From Myxococcus stipitatus (GTDB lineage: Bacteria > Myxococcota > Myxococcia > Myxococcales > Myxococcaceae): 64,000 nucleotides of DNA. The notes under the pieces are model-generated. The model made no database searches. It was not told where the DNA came from and saw nothing but the letters and a program-made list of their open reading frames with translations. A program made the position numbers and the translations under genes. Below, in pieces: positions 52,572-63,045 of the stretch (its first letter is position 1; every line of letters begins with the position of its first letter). Where the stretch lies: contig NZ_CP147913.1 in the NCBI RefSeq assembly GCF_037414475.1, positions 310,001 through 374,000 on the forward strand. The letters run 5' to 3'.

Positions 52572-54371
52572 CTACTTCCCGGCGGGCGCGTGTCCCGCCA
52601 CCCACGCGTCGACCTTGCGCTCGAGCACGTCCAGCGGCAGCGAGCCTCCGAGCAGCACCACATCGTGGAACTCGCGGACATCGAATCGCTCACCCAGCGT
52701 CTGCTCGGCGCGCGTGCGCATCTCGCGAATCCGCAGCTGCCCCACCTTGTACGCGAGCGCCTGGCCCGGCCACGCGATGTAGCGGTCCACCTCGTTGGTG
52801 ATGTCCAGGGCCTGACGTGGCGCGTTCTCCATGAAGTAGTCGAGCGCCTGCTGACGCGTCCACCGCTTCACATGCATGCCGGTGTCCACCACCAGCCGGA
52901 CCGCGCGCCACATGTCGTAGGAGAGCTGGCCGAACTTGTCGTAGGGGTCCGCGTAGAGCCCCATCTCGTCGCCGAGCGTCTCGCAGTACAGCGCCCAGCC
53001 CTCGCCATAGGCCACGTAGTAGCCGTAGCGGCGGAAGTCCGGCAGGTCCATCCGCTCGGTGGCCAGCGACGTCTGGAGGTGATGCCCGGGCACCGCCTCA
53101 TGCAACGTCAACGGCACCATCTCCCAGCGGGGACGCGTCTCCGGACGGTAGAGGTTCACCAGGTACGTGCCCGGCCGCGAGCCATCCGAAGACCCCGGAT
53201 AGTAGAAGCCCGTCGTCACATCCGGGGCCATGGCCTCCGGCGTGGGCTCCACCGCGTACGGCTGCCGAGGCAGCGTCTTGAACAAGCGCACCAGCAACGG
53301 GTCGATTCGCTTGGACAGGGCGCGGTAGTGCAGGAGCAGTTCGTCACCCGTGCGGTGGTAGAAGCGCGGGTCGGTGCGCACGAACTGGAAGAACTCCGCG
53401 AGCGAGCCCTGGAAGCCCGTCCGCTTCATGATGGCTTCCATCTCCCCACGGATGCGCTTCACCTCCGACAAACCGAGCGCGTGAATCTCGTCGGGCGTGA
53501 GCGGCGTGGTGGTGAACTTGCGCGCGAGGAAGGCATACATCGCCTCGCCGTTCTCCATCTGCCACACGCCCACGGCCTCGGGTGCCCCTGGGAGGTACTC
53601 GGCCAGGAGGAACTGGTGGAAGCGCCGCAGCGCGGGCAGCACACCTTCTTGAACCGCCTTGCGCCCCGCCGCCGCCAGCCGCTGCTGCTCGGCCACGGGC
53701 AGCTTCGCGGGGAAGCGATGGAACGGCGTGTAGAAGCCGCTCTTCGCCGGGTCCTCCACCAGCTGCTTCTCTATCTGCGGAGGAATCCGCTGGACGATGG
53801 CCCGAGGGTGCACCTTCTTTTGACGCAGGCCCTCCCGCATCAGCGCCATCACCTGGTCCACGTAGGTCCCGAAGCCGTTGAGCCGGGCAATCCAGTCCTC
53901 GTAGTCCTTCACCGTGTCGAAGCGCAGCGTGTCGGCGAGCTGATACGCCGTCTGCAATCCCGGAGGCTGGCGGATTCCCTCGGGGATGCCTCCCACCTGG
54001 TTGGTGGGCAGCAGGTACCAGCCGAAGCCGTACTCCTCCACCCACGTCTCGTGCTCCTTCTGGAGCAGGTCCAGGTTGAGCTGGTCCTCGGCGGACAGCC
54101 GCGCGCGGTCCACCTTCTTCAGCTTCTCCAACACACCGCGCGAGTGCTTCTGGTCCGCTTCGAGCGCCGCGAGGCTCAGGTCATCCCAGCGAGTGTTCCA
54201 ACGCCGGTCGCCCTGCACCGAGGCATACGTGGGAGCGCGTTCGAGCTGGTATTGCCAATCCTGCTCGATGAGGGTGCGCAGCGCCTTGGTGGTGGCGGCA
54301 TCTGGCTTCTTGGCCTCGGCATCTGGAGAGAGCATCAGGAGGAACCCCAGGGTGATGGGCAACCACTTCAC
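52572..54371 (-). CDS. DUF885-family exported metallopeptidase-like protein
   Basis: A 599-residue protein with a signal peptide ([15 protein letters not shown]). It has the DUF885 core: [11 protein letters not shown] (an HExxH-like zinc motif read H-E-A-V-P-G-H-H) and EGWALYCE about 35 residues later, which supplies the third ligand. Family members behave as peptidases of unclear specificity. GTG at 54371 overlaps the stop of the SNF2 gene (GTGA), so translation is coupled to it. No ribosome-site choice is needed. Length is typical for the family. Confidence 0.87.
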   Translation of the reverse strand: MKWLPITLGFLLMLSPDAEAKKPDAATTKALRTLIEQDWQYQLERAPTYASVQGDRRWNTRWDDLSLAALEADQKHSRGVLEKLKKVDRARLSAEDQLNLDLLQKEHETWVEEYGFGWYLLPTNQVGGIPEGIRQPPGLQTAYQLADTLRFDTVKDYEDWIARLNGFGTYVDQVMALMREGLRQKKVHPRAIVQRIPPQIEKQLVEDPAKSGFYTPFHRFPAKLPVAEQQRLAAAGRKAVQEGVLPALRRFHQFLLAEYLPGAPEAVGVWQMENGEAMYAFLARKFTTTPLTPDEIHALGLSEVKRIRGEMEAIMKRTGFQGSLAEFFQFVRTDPRFYHRTGDELLLHYRALSKRIDPLLVRLFKTLPRQPYAVEPTPEAMAPDVTTGFYYPGSSDGSRPGTYLVNLYRPETRPRWEMVPLTLHEAVPGHHLQTSLATERMDLPDFRRYGYYVAYGEGWALYCETLGDEMGLYADPYDKFGQLSYDMWRAVRLVVDTGMHVKRWTRQQALDYFMENAPRQALDITNEVDRYIAWPGQALAYKVGQLRIREMRTRAEQTLGERFDVREFHDVVLLGGSLPLDVLERKVDAWVAGHAPAGK

Positions 54372-57319
54372 GAGAACAGCTCCAGCAGGTCTTCACGGGT
54401 GATGGCGGCGGCCCCACCCGCCTCGCTCAGCGCCGCTTCCATCAGCGAGCGCTTCTTGTCCTGAAGTCCCAGGATGCGCTCTTCCACGGTGCCCTGGGAC
54501 ACCAGGCGGTAGACGTTGACGGGCCGCTCCTGGCCGATGCGGTGCGCGCGGTCCGCGGCCTGCGCCTCCACGGCCGGGTTCCACCACGGGTCCACCAGGA
54601 ACACGTGGTCCGCCGCCGTGAGGTTCAAGCCCGTGCCGCCCGCCTTCAGCGACATGAGCAGCACCGGAGGTCCATCCTCCGCCTGGAAGCGGGCCGTCAC
54701 CTCGCCGCGGTTCTGCGTGGTGCCATCCAATCGGTCGAAGGCGATGCCGGCCTGCTTCAGCGCGGGCTCGATGAGGTCCAACAGCGACGTCCACTGCGAG
54801 AACACGAGCGCCTTGTGCCCCTCGGACACGGCGGTGTCGAGCGCGTCCACCAGCGTCTCCACCTTCGAGGAGCTGGTCGCCCGCTGTCCGGGCACGAGCG
54901 CCGGATGGCACGCGGCCTGGCGCAGGCGCAGGAGCGCCTCCAGGGCCTTGAGCACGCTGCCCCCTTCGTTCAGCAGGGCCACCACCTCCGCGCGCGTCGC
55001 GGCCATCACCGCGTCGTAGATGGAGCGCTCGCGCTCATCCAGCGACACGTGCATCACCGACTCGATGCGCGGCGGCAGCTCCGGCGCCACGTCCCGCTTG
55101 AGCCTGCGCAGCACGAAGGGACGGATGCGCCGGCGCAGCTCCGCCGCGGCCCCCGCGTTGCCGTCCGAGATGGGCCGCGACACCTTCTCTTCGAACTGCC
55201 GGCGTCCGCCGAGCAAGCCCGGGTTGGTGAAGTGCATCAGGCTCCACAGCTCGTCCAGGCGGTTCTCCAGCGGCGTACCACTGAGCGCCAGCCGGAAGCC
55301 CGCCTTGAGGCCGAAGGCCGAGCGCGCCACCTGGCTCTCCGGGTTCTTGATGGCCTGCGCCTCATCGAGCACCAGCGTCGCCCAGTCCTTGCCGCCGAGC
55401 ACCGCCGCGTCCAGACGCAGAATCGAATACGTGGTGAGCGTCACGTCGGCCGCCGCGTCCAGCGAGCGGCCCGGGCCGTGGTAGACGCAGACCTTCAGCG
55501 AGGGCCTGAAGCGCTTGAGCTCGGCCACCCAGTTGGGCAGCACGCTGGTGGGGCACACGACGAGCGAGCCCTTGCCCAACACACAAATCGTCTGGAGCGT
55601 CTTTCCCAGACCCATGTCGTCCGCGAGGATGCCGCCCAACCCCGCGCTCTTGAGGAAGCCCAACCAGCTCACACCCGTCTGCTGGTAGTGGCGCAGCGAC
55701 GCGTTGAGGTCCTCCGGCAGCACGGGAGGCGGGAGCTTCTCGAAGCCCTCGACCAGCGGGGCCAACCGGTCCAGTCCCGGAGGAGGCGGCTGCTCCAATG
55801 TCTCGCAGAGCTGGGACAGCTGCGGCAGCGCATGGTTCGACACGCGGCCATCCGGCTGGCGCGCCGCCAACAGGTCCGCCACACGCTGGCCATGTTTGTC
55901 CAGCCAGGCACGCGGCAGCGGCGCCCAGCCACCGCCCACGAGCGGCACCAATCCCAACCCTTCCGTCCACGCGCGCACCACCGCCGCGGCATCGACGGAG
56001 CGGGCCTCGCCCTTGCCGCCCTCCACCTGGAACTCCAGCGTGAAGCGCACCTCGGGGACGCCCTGCCCGTCCCCCGCGGACTCCACCGTGAGCGACGGAC
56101 GCAGCCGGACATCCGGGCTCACCACCGACGCGCCGTCACCTGCCAGGTCCCCACCCCACCGCCGCAGCCGGTCCGCCCAACGCACCATCTCCGGGCCCGC
56201 CACCGTCACGCGCCGGCCGGGCACCAGGTTCAACTCCTCGCGCAGGTTGTGCACCAGGCGCTGCTCCAGCGCCTCGTCGCGCAGCGGCACCGCGCCGCGC
56301 AGGTACACCATGCGCCCGTTGTCGATGCGCACCGTCGGAGGCGCGCCGTACACCAGCGTGGGCAGCACCGACAGCCCCGCGTCGAGCTGGTTCAACTCCA
56401 GGAGGATGCGCGGCTTGAGCTCGCGGTCCAGCGGCGGCACGCGGCGGGTGCGCACCTCGACGGGCATGCGTCGCCCCAATTCGGGCAACACCTTGGAGGT
56501 CAGCTCGCCCAGACTCTCCGCGCCATAGTTGCGGACGATGGGGAGGTTCTGGAGCCACGGCCCCGTCATGCCCGTCTCGCCCAACCGCGCGAGTGCGTCA
56601 CCCACGCGGGCGACTCCGGGGCTCACCACCTCCGATACCCGCTCGTCGCGTGTCACCGTCACCACGAGTTGTCCCGCGCGCTCCTCCACGAGCGCACGCG
56701 GCACGACGACCTCATCGGGAATCGCGACGGGGCGGCCATCCAGCAACACGTTGCGCGCCTGCACCAGGACCTTGAGCAGCGCATCGAGCGTCTCCGGCGA
56801 CAGCGTTCCGCGCGTGCGCCGCTGCTCCAGGATGCGGTCGGCCAGCAGATCGGACTGCTCCACTTGAAGCTTCGCGGCCTGCGCGGGCTTGGCGATGTAC
56901 GAGGCCAGGCTGCCATCCAGCGCCTCTTCCTTGCCGTCCGCGTGGGCCAGCGTGCGCTTGAGCTGAAGGCCGTCCCCCGTGCGAGTGAAGTGGTACACCA
57001 CGCGGGACCAGCGCGTGGCCGCCGTCTCCATGGGGGCATCCTCCCGCTCCGCCTGCTGGAGCGAGATGGTCGCGGCGACCACGTGCTCGCACGGGTCCAC
57101 CCGGCTGGGGCAGTCACACTCCCAGGCCTCGTCGGCCGGATAGAGGGCCACCGTGAAGGGCACGGGCCGCCCCGCCGACCGGACACGCAACTCCAGCTCA
57201 CTGTCCGTCTTCGACTGGAGCACCACCGCCCCGGAGCGGGCGAGATTCACTCCGTTGGACCAGATTCCGGGGCGGGCTTCCTTCCGAACGGCTTCGAGCA
57301 GCTGGGCGAATGCGGACAT
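54368..57319 (-). CDS. SWIM-domain SNF2/RapA-type helicase
   Basis: A 983-residue DNA-translocase-like ATPase. An N-terminal SWIM zinc finger is present (about 67-85: [15 protein letters not shown]). A large beta/alpha region of about 400 residues follows, then the SNF2 helicase core: Walker [10 protein letters not shown] at about 560, DEAQ at about 650, and the C-terminal helicase half with [18 protein letters not shown] at about 930. It is a double-stranded-DNA-dependent ATPase, commonly acting in transcription or repair. Start ATG 57319 has only a distant GGAG. Its stop overlaps the DUF885 gene (GTGA). The functional link between the two is not known. Confidence 0.9.
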   Translation of the reverse strand: MSAFAQLLEAVRKEARPGIWSNGVNLARSGAVVLQSKTDSELELRVRSAGRPVPFTVALYPADEAWECDCPSRVDPCEHVVAATISLQQAEREDAPMETAATRWSRVVYHFTRTGDGLQLKRTLAHADGKEEALDGSLASYIAKPAQAAKLQVEQSDLLADRILEQRRTRGTLSPETLDALLKVLVQARNVLLDGRPVAIPDEVVVPRALVEERAGQLVVTVTRDERVSEVVSPGVARVGDALARLGETGMTGPWLQNLPIVRNYGAESLGELTSKVLPELGRRMPVEVRTRRVPPLDRELKPRILLELNQLDAGLSVLPTLVYGAPPTVRIDNGRMVYLRGAVPLRDEALEQRLVHNLREELNLVPGRRVTVAGPEMVRWADRLRRWGGDLAGDGASVVSPDVRLRPSLTVESAGDGQGVPEVRFTLEFQVEGGKGEARSVDAAAVVRAWTEGLGLVPLVGGGWAPLPRAWLDKHGQRVADLLAARQPDGRVSNHALPQLSQLCETLEQPPPPGLDRLAPLVEGFEKLPPPVLPEDLNASLRHYQQTGVSWLGFLKSAGLGGILADDMGLGKTLQTICVLGKGSLVVCPTSVLPNWVAELKRFRPSLKVCVYHGPGRSLDAAADVTLTTYSILRLDAAVLGGKDWATLVLDEAQAIKNPESQVARSAFGLKAGFRLALSGTPLENRLDELWSLMHFTNPGLLGGRRQFEEKVSRPISDGNAGAAAELRRRIRPFVLRRLKRDVAPELPPRIESVMHVSLDERERSIYDAVMAATRAEVVALLNEGGSVLKALEALLRLRQAACHPALVPGQRATSSSKVETLVDALDTAVSEGHKALVFSQWTSLLDLIEPALKQAGIAFDRLDGTTQNRGEVTARFQAEDGPPVLLMSLKAGGTGLNLTAADHVFLVDPWWNPAVEAQAADRAHRIGQERPVNVYRLVSQGTVEERILGLQDKKRSLMEAALSEAGGAAAITREDLLELFS

Positions 57320-57388
57320 AGGGAGTGTGGACTCCCTACGCCCCCGGAGTGCGCGGCGCAATGGCGATGCGCACTCCGGGCCGGTGGC

Positions 57389-59422
57389 TCAGCCGCAGGT
57401 CAACGTCCATCGGCAGCTACCGGACAGGCACTCCTTGCCATACAGGCAAGTCGCCCCCTTGGCCTTCTTGGGCTGGCACTTGCCGCTGTTGAGCCCCCAA
57501 CCGCAGTACTGGTTGCTCGCGCAGTCGGCCTCCTCGTCGCAGATGCACGTGCCCACGCTGTTGCAGCCCGACGCGGTGCAGGCGTCGCTGATGCACTCCT
57601 CCTTGAAGCGGCAGGACTCGCCCACCACCTTGGAGTCCGGCGCGTAGTGCTGGCCACACAGCAGGGGGTACTGGGCCTCACGCGTGGCCTTGTCCACGTA
57701 TGTGGCCACGCCGCTCGTGTCGATGTCCGCCGCCGCGTCCGCCATGCCCGCGCGCGGGTTGGTGGCGCGCTCCCACACCTTCAGGAAGGACTCCGCCGAG
57801 CCCGACAGTCCCGTGGTGTTCGCGCCCACGCGGCCCAGGTCCTTCAGCAGGTCCGGCAGGTACCCCACGTGCGCCAGGCCGTACTCGTCGAAGCCCGTGC
57901 CCAGCCGCGCCGGTCCCGCGACATCCTGCAGCCTCGAGTGCGCATCCGCCTCCGCCTGGAACGTCGCCGAGCACGCGCCGTTGTCGCCGAAGCGCGGGCG
58001 CGTCTGCTGGATGAAGCCGTTGAGGTCCGCGCCGAACGCCATGGGCACCTTCAGGCCCTGCCGGCCGAACTCGACCGCCTGCGCCAGCGAGCGCGTGGAG
58101 CCGTGGCAGTTGTTGGCCACGCCCGACTTCGTGTACGTGCGCGCCTCGTCATGCGCCGTGCGCAGACCGAAGATGCCGCCCGTCTGCCGCAGGTAGCGGA
58201 CCACCCACGACGGCGTCGTCTTCTCGTCGTCAGCCAGCTTGGGGTTCATCACCTCGCGGAAGTGACCGTGCGAGATGACCAGCGGGTAGTAGGTGTTCGC
58301 CTGCGCGATGGAGAAGGCGTCCTGCAGTCCTCTCTCGGACAGGTGGGCCACGTCGATGAGCATGCCCTTGTTCATCATCGCCTGGACCAGCGCCTTGCCG
58401 TCCGTGGTGAGGCCCTTGGTGTTGCGGCAGTTGCCGGCCGCGTCACGATACACGTCGAAGCCCAGCGTCATCGTGTTGGTCGTCACGCCGCAGTCGGTGT
58501 CCACATGGCAGTTCTCCAGGAACTGCGCGGCCTGGAAGATGGCGTTGTGCAGCGCCGCGCCACCAAAGCGGTTGTCCAACTGGTGCACCGGCTGGAGCGA
58601 GCGCACGCCCAGGGAGTAGAACCGGTCCAGCTCCGTGCTCCAGTTCTTCGAGCCGAACAGCTTGCTCACTTCGATGGACAGCACCATGGCCAGCTTGCCG
58701 GACGCGATGATGTTGCGCGCGTGCGCGGGCGACAGGGCAATCTCCACCCAGTCATTGCGCGCATCGAAGTCACGCGCCATCTGGAGCTGGACCTCCACGT
58801 CCGCCATCTCGTCGCAGGGCCGCGAGATGTTCTGGTACGGCAGCGCCTTGCAGAGGAACTCGTTGCTGACCAGCGACACCATGACCAGGGACATGCCGCC
58901 CTGGTGCGCCTGCCGCAGCCACCCTTCCCAGGCCTGCTGGTGCGCGATGGTGTCCCAGCGCGGCCACTGGGTGTTGAGCTTGCTGCGCCCCAGGTGGAGG
59001 CCCGTGTCGCCCTCGGTGCCTTCAATCTTGCCGATGAACTCCGAGCCCACCGCGCCGCCCACGCCGAAGAGCGCCTTCAGGACGGGGTTGCCGCTCAGGT
59101 CCACGCCGCCCGTGTTGGGACAGAGATTGAGCAGGTTGCTCAAATCCATCCGGACCCGGGCATGGTCACTCTCCGGAAGACCGCCGTCACAGTCCGCCAG
59201 CGCTCCGGTGTAGCTGCCGTGAAACCAACCACCACCAAACGCCTCTTCCGCGAACATGTGGTGGTGAAGCTCCGCGAAGCCAGGCGCGGCCAGGGGCTGG
59301 GCGGTGTCCGCCACGGGCTCGGAGGGAGCCTCGGCCTCTTGAACAGGACCACACGCCAGACCCAACGCGAGCGGAACAAGCGCCAGGGCACCCCGGCTCC
59401 AAAGACGACCAGACATGAACAT
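57389..59422 (-). CDS. M19-like dipeptidase lipoprotein with Cys-rich C-terminus
   Basis: A 677-residue exported protein of the renal dipeptidase/amidohydrolase group. A lipobox LGLAC (Cys about 20) anchors it. The N-terminal metal motif reads HHHMFAEE instead of the classical HxD. GMLIDVAHLSERGLQ and ISHGHFREV (the later metal ligands) match the family. The last 90 residues hold about 12 Cys in paired patterns (ECISDACTASGCNSVGTCICDEEADC and so on), a disulfide-rich tail seen in other myxobacterial secreted enzymes. ATG 59422 is used; a second in-frame ATG is two codons later. Probable dipeptide or amide hydrolase at the cell surface; substrate unknown. Confidence 0.8.
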   Translation of the reverse strand: MFMSGRLWSRGALALVPLALGLACGPVQEAEAPSEPVADTAQPLAAPGFAELHHHMFAEEAFGGGWFHGSYTGALADCDGGLPESDHARVRMDLSNLLNLCPNTGGVDLSGNPVLKALFGVGGAVGSEFIGKIEGTEGDTGLHLGRSKLNTQWPRWDTIAHQQAWEGWLRQAHQGGMSLVMVSLVSNEFLCKALPYQNISRPCDEMADVEVQLQMARDFDARNDWVEIALSPAHARNIIASGKLAMVLSIEVSKLFGSKNWSTELDRFYSLGVRSLQPVHQLDNRFGGAALHNAIFQAAQFLENCHVDTDCGVTTNTMTLGFDVYRDAAGNCRNTKGLTTDGKALVQAMMNKGMLIDVAHLSERGLQDAFSIAQANTYYPLVISHGHFREVMNPKLADDEKTTPSWVVRYLRQTGGIFGLRTAHDEARTYTKSGVANNCHGSTRSLAQAVEFGRQGLKVPMAFGADLNGFIQQTRPRFGDNGACSATFQAEADAHSRLQDVAGPARLGTGFDEYGLAHVGYLPDLLKDLGRVGANTTGLSGSAESFLKVWERATNPRAGMADAAADIDTSGVATYVDKATREAQYPLLCGQHYAPDSKVVGESCRFKEECISDACTASGCNSVGTCICDEEADCASNQYCGWGLNSGKCQPKKAKGATCLYGKECLSGSCRWTLTCG

Positions 59423-59787
59423 AGGGGGGAAATCCTTCTCGGAACACATGGCGGAGAGCGCCGCCTTCGCACGTATCAGGATACTCCCCGGACACTTCGC
59501 ATTTCGAGTCACTGGATTACATCAGTTGCCGCTATGCGTCATAAGGCGATTCGAAGCGGAAACAGCGCGCGGCGGAAGTCGGACGCAACCACGCGTGCCG
59601 GAGTGGCCCGCCCCGCCATCACAGTGTCCCTGGGTGGGTCCGCCCTGTTGAGTGGTGGATAGAGTGGCGCGGGTGGTCACAGCCGGCTCCCGAATTCTCA
59701 TGCCGTGTGATGCGCCTGCCTATCCTTGCGGGCGAAGGGGGCTGCGTGAGGCACACCGAGCTGCATGACCAGGAAGCACTCAGCACG
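59423..59787. other. Non-coding gap before a decayed gene
   Basis: About 365 bases with no gene between the M19-like gene and the acyltransferase remnant. It is lower in GC around 59500-59560 and probably contains the dipeptidase promoter; no specific promoter box, hairpin or repeat can be supported. Confidence 0.5.
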
Positions 59788-60329
59788 ATGGAGCGGATGT
59801 ACATCCGGATGGTCCGAAAGAGCTTCGAGCCGGAACGGCTCGACACCGCCATCCGCTGGTGCCAGCGCTCGGTGGGTGCCCGGTGGATCCACTTCGCGAA
59901 CCGCAATCTGTTGCATGTCAGGAGGTGGTCCGCCTGCTCCAGCGCGGAGGCACCCTCACCGGCGTCCACCCGGAGGGGACACGCAACAAGGGTTCAGACC
60001 CCTATACGCTGTTGCCCGCGCAGAGTGGCGTGGGCCGCATCATCCATCAGTCCCGCGCCACGGTGCTGCCCCTCTTCATCAACGGGCTCACCAACAGCCT
60101 CGTCCGCCAGTTCTCCGGAAACTTCCTGCGCACGGGCGAGCCCGTCGTCCTCGTGTTCGGCAAGCCGCTCGCCATGGAGGACCTGCTCGCACGGCCCGGA
60201 GGGACTCGCGTCTACAAACAAGTCTCCGAACGGCTGGTCACCACCATCACCGCGCTGGGTCAGGAGGAGCGCGCCGCGCGGGCCCGGCTCAACCGGGGCG
60301 CCTCCTCCGAGTGGGCACGTGAGAACTGA
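59788..60329 (+). pseudogene. Decayed PlsC-like acyltransferase (internal deletion and frameshift)
   Basis: An ATG at 59788 begins MERMYIRMVRKSFEPERLD, the N-terminus of the myxobacterial 1-acylglycerol-phosphate acyltransferase group. After NRNLLHV (about 59925) the reading frame changes. From about 59920 a different frame gives QEVVRLLQRGGTLTGVHPEGTRNKG, the second conserved block (HPEGTR), and continues to a stop at 60329. About 100 residues holding the catalytic HxxxxD motif are missing between the two blocks. A start in the second frame would lack the catalytic motif as well. The most economical reading is a gene that suffered a deletion with frameshift and is inactive. A sequencing or assembly error cannot be excluded from sequence alone. 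Confidence 0.72.
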
Positions 60330-60370
60330 AAGGTGACCGGAGGCCCCTCTCCGAGGCACCATGAGGGCCT

Positions 60371-61816
60371 ATGCACCTGGACGACTACACGCGATACGAT
60401 GCCATCGGATTGGCGCAGTTGGTTCGTCAGAAGAAGGTCTCCGCCGAGGAGCTGCTTCGCGCCGCCCTCGAGGCCGTCTCCCGCGTCAATCCCAGACTCA
60501 ACGCCGTCATCGACGTCCGGGAAGAGGACGCGCGGGCCGCGCTGAAGAAAGGACTTCCCGAGGGCCCCTTCACCGGAGTGCCCTTCCTCATCAAGGACCT
60601 GGCGCTGCATGCGGCGGGAGTCCCGATGGAGGTCGGGAGCCGGCTGGCGCGCGGGCTGGTGATTCCCCATGACACGGTGCTGATGGAGCGCTACCGCCGC
60701 GCGGGCCTGGTGATGATGGGCCGGACGAACACGCCGGAGCTGGGCAACAACGCGTCCACGGAGCCCGTGTCGCGAGGCCCCACGCGCAACCCCTGGGACT
60801 TGGGGCGGAGCCCGGGTGGGTCCAGTGGAGGCTCGGCGGCGGCGGTGGCCGCGGGCATCGTTCCGGTGGCGCATGGCAATGACGGTGGAGGCTCCCTGCG
60901 GGTTCCGGCGGCGCTCTGCGGCGTGTTTGGAATGAAGCCCACGCGAGGCCGCAACACCCTGGCGCCCGACGCGGGTGAGGCCATCAACGGCCTGGCCATC
61001 GAGCACGTGCTGACGCGCTCGGTCCGCGACAGCGCGGCGATGCTGGATGCCACGCACGGCCCCGCCGTGGGCGACCCTCATTTCGCGCCGCCCCCGGAGC
61101 GCCCCTTTCTAGAGGAGGTGCGCCGGGCACCAGGACGCCTGCGCATCGCCGTGTCTCGCAAGGCCGCCTCGGGTGTGCCGGTCAGCCCCGACAACGTCGC
61201 GGCCGTGGACGACGTGGCGCGGCTGTGCGCATCGCTGGGGCATGAGCTCGTCGAAGCGGCGCCCGTCTACGACGACGCGGCGCTCGTGGAGGCCATGATC
61301 ACCGCCTGGAGCACCTATCAGGCGGCGACCGTGGAGATGGTGGCGCGGGTGATGGGGCGCACCGTGAGCCTCGACACGCTGGAGGCCACCACCTTGGCGG
61401 TGGTGGAGCATGGACGTTCCTTGAAGGCCACGGACCTCCAGAACGCCCTCTCCGTGTTCAACCAGGTCTGCCGCACGGTGGGCACGTTCTTCGTGGACCA
61501 TGACGTGCTGCTGACGCCCACGGCCGCGACGCCTCCGTTCGAGTTGGGAGAGCTCAACGCCAACGTGCCCATGAGCGCGAGGGAGTGGTACCGGCACGCG
61601 TTCACCCGGATTCCCTTCACCGCGCTCTACAACGTGACGGGCCAGCCCGCGATGTCCGTCCCGCTGCACTGGAACGCGAAGGACCTGCCCATCGGAGTCC
61701 AGTTCGTCGGCCGCTTCGCGGACGAGGCCACGCTGTTCCGGCTCGCGGGTCAGCTCGAGGAGGCCCGTCCGTGGACGGTGCGCCGCCCGCCCGTGCATGC
61801 GGCGCGCGGAGATTGA
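60371..61816 (+). CDS. Amidase-signature family hydrolase
   Basis: A 481-residue cytosolic amidase of the AS family. The Ser-cisSer-Lys triad is visible: Lys75 in FLIKDL, cis-Ser151 in GGSSGGS and the nucleophile Ser175, 24 residues later as expected. Length is normal. It hydrolyses linear or cyclic amides (the 6-aminohexanoate-dimer hydrolase-like group is plausible). ATG at 60371 has GAGG-like bases nearby but a weak site. It follows the acyltransferase remnant by 41 bases; no pathway partner is present. Confidence 0.88.
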   Translation: MHLDDYTRYDAIGLAQLVRQKKVSAEELLRAALEAVSRVNPRLNAVIDVREEDARAALKKGLPEGPFTGVPFLIKDLALHAAGVPMEVGSRLARGLVIPHDTVLMERYRRAGLVMMGRTNTPELGNNASTEPVSRGPTRNPWDLGRSPGGSSGGSAAAVAAGIVPVAHGNDGGGSLRVPAALCGVFGMKPTRGRNTLAPDAGEAINGLAIEHVLTRSVRDSAAMLDATHGPAVGDPHFAPPPERPFLEEVRRAPGRLRIAVSRKAASGVPVSPDNVAAVDDVARLCASLGHELVEAAPVYDDAALVEAMITAWSTYQAATVEMVARVMGRTVSLDTLEATTLAVVEHGRSLKATDLQNALSVFNQVCRTVGTFFVDHDVLLTPTAATPPFELGELNANVPMSAREWYRHAFTRIPFTALYNVTGQPAMSVPLHWNAKDLPIGVQFVGRFADEATLFRLAGQLEEARPWTVRRPPVHAARGD

Positions 61817-61838
61817 AGCGCGAGGGTCCGCGTCGAGG

Positions 61839-62279
61839 CTACGTCAGGGGTGGCAGGTAGCGGCTGAAGCCATCCATGACGATGGACTCGATGCGGACCA
61901 CGACCCTGTCCGGGCCCACTTCCATCCGGTCGAAGCTCTTACCGAAGTAGGACCAGTCCGCCTCCCGCGTCCGGGCCCGCAACGCGGCCCAGGGAATCAG
62001 CAAGGGCGGGTGGAAGGGGCGGAGCACGAACACGGCGGAGAGATAGAGCCCGTCCTCATCCGCCCCCACGGTGACCGAGCGCCGATAGTGGCTCAGGCCG
62101 ACACGCACCGTGGTGCCTGAAAGGTTCAGATACGGCACGTCCCGCTTCGTCGCGTACCGCTGCCCGAGCCTGTGCCAGCCCCCAACCAGCGAGCTCACGG
62201 CCATCATTCCCACGAAGAGCACCACGAAGAGCACAATGGCTTGCCAGGACGACGTGGTGGGGGCGGCGAGGATGAGCAT
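61839..62279 (-). CDS. Small membrane-anchored unknown protein
   Basis: A 146-residue protein with an N-terminal hydrophobic helix (IVLFVVLFVGMMAVSSLVGG) and then a soluble beta-rich domain (RVGLSHYRRSVTVGADEDGLYLSAVFVLR). ATG at 62279; a TTG six codons upstream is possible. No family was recognised. It is convergent with the amidase (23 bases) and divergent from a small secreted protein gene. Confidence 0.6.
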   Translation of the reverse strand: MLILAAPTTSSWQAIVLFVVLFVGMMAVSSLVGGWHRLGQRYATKRDVPYLNLSGTTVRVGLSHYRRSVTVGADEDGLYLSAVFVLRPFHPPLLIPWAALRARTREADWSYFGKSFDRMEVGPDRVVVRIESIVMDGFSRYLPPLT

Positions 62280-62521
62280 GGCCCCGGATGCTAGCAATAA
62301 CCCGCGGAGTTCTTCATGCCCCGGCTCCGCTTTCCAATTCCATCATGTCGTGGGTCACCCAGCCCCGGAGGAGGTTCCGATGGGCGCCAGCCCGCGAAGA
62401 GGCCAGCGTCCGCCAGTGTCAGACAAATGGCGGGGAGCGAACGCCCGTCGCATGCGCCTTTGACGCCATGCACGCCACCGCCGCACGCTTCCGTGCAACC
62501 CCTCAACCGAGCGGAGAGCAC

Positions 62522-62974
62522 ATGATGCGCACAGTCCTTGGAGCACTGGCTGGGTTCGCGTTGGCAGCGGGCATCGGGGAAAAGACGCCTCAACCACAAG
62601 CCAGGCCCACTTCCACGAGCGCCCCAGCCCAGCTGGCCACTCCACATCCGGAGGGGGCGGCGCAATCGTGCAGGCCCATCACTGACGATGGGGCATCCAT
62701 TGAGTTGCTGCTCAAGTCGATGTACACGCTCGACTGTGCTTTCGAATCGCGAAACTGCAACGGTGTGACTTGCAGGTTCACCTCCAACTGCTGCGCCCCG
62801 AGCGCCTGGGTCCGCGTCAACCAAGGCGACTGGAACCAGTTGCGTGACCAGGGAAAGCTCAGCGGCTTGCGCTACCAGATGATTCCCTGGAGCGGGAGCA
62901 CCTATTCCGTGCTCTACAAGAGGATCAACGGCTCATCGATTGAGCTGATCACCCCCGGCGAGTTCCTCCCATAG
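62522..62974 (+). CDS. Small secreted unknown protein
   Basis: A 150-residue protein with a signal peptide (MMRTVLGALAGFALAAGIG). The mature part begins Pro/Ala/Thr-rich, then holds a compact Cys-containing domain (LDCAFESRNCNGVTCRFTSNC, with two to three disulfides possible) and ends IELITPGEFLP. ATG at 62522 (or 62525), with GGAGA ten bases upstream. No family recognised. Confidence 0.6.
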   Translation: MMRTVLGALAGFALAAGIGEKTPQPQARPTSTSAPAQLATPHPEGAAQSCRPITDDGASIELLLKSMYTLDCAFESRNCNGVTCRFTSNCCAPSAWVRVNQGDWNQLRDQGKLSGLRYQMIPWSGSTYSVLYKRINGSSIELITPGEFLP

Positions 62975-63045
62975 AACGGGGCACGTCGTGCTTGAGGGGC
63001 CCTGTCTCAAGTCACGGGGGCAGGTAGCGACTGAAGCAAACGCCG

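Noticed and set aside
52556..52586. Nine-base-pair hairpin over the end of the DUF885 gene as a terminator
   Set aside because: The stem is real (52556-52564 with 52578-52586) but the loop is long, it includes the stop codon and no T-tract follows on either strand.
54542..59662. Plus-strand open frame of over 1700 codons across the SNF2 and dipeptidase genes
   Set aside because: Composition is Arg/His/Ala-rich and no motif is seen; the opposite strand has clear helicase, SWIM and dipeptidase motifs.
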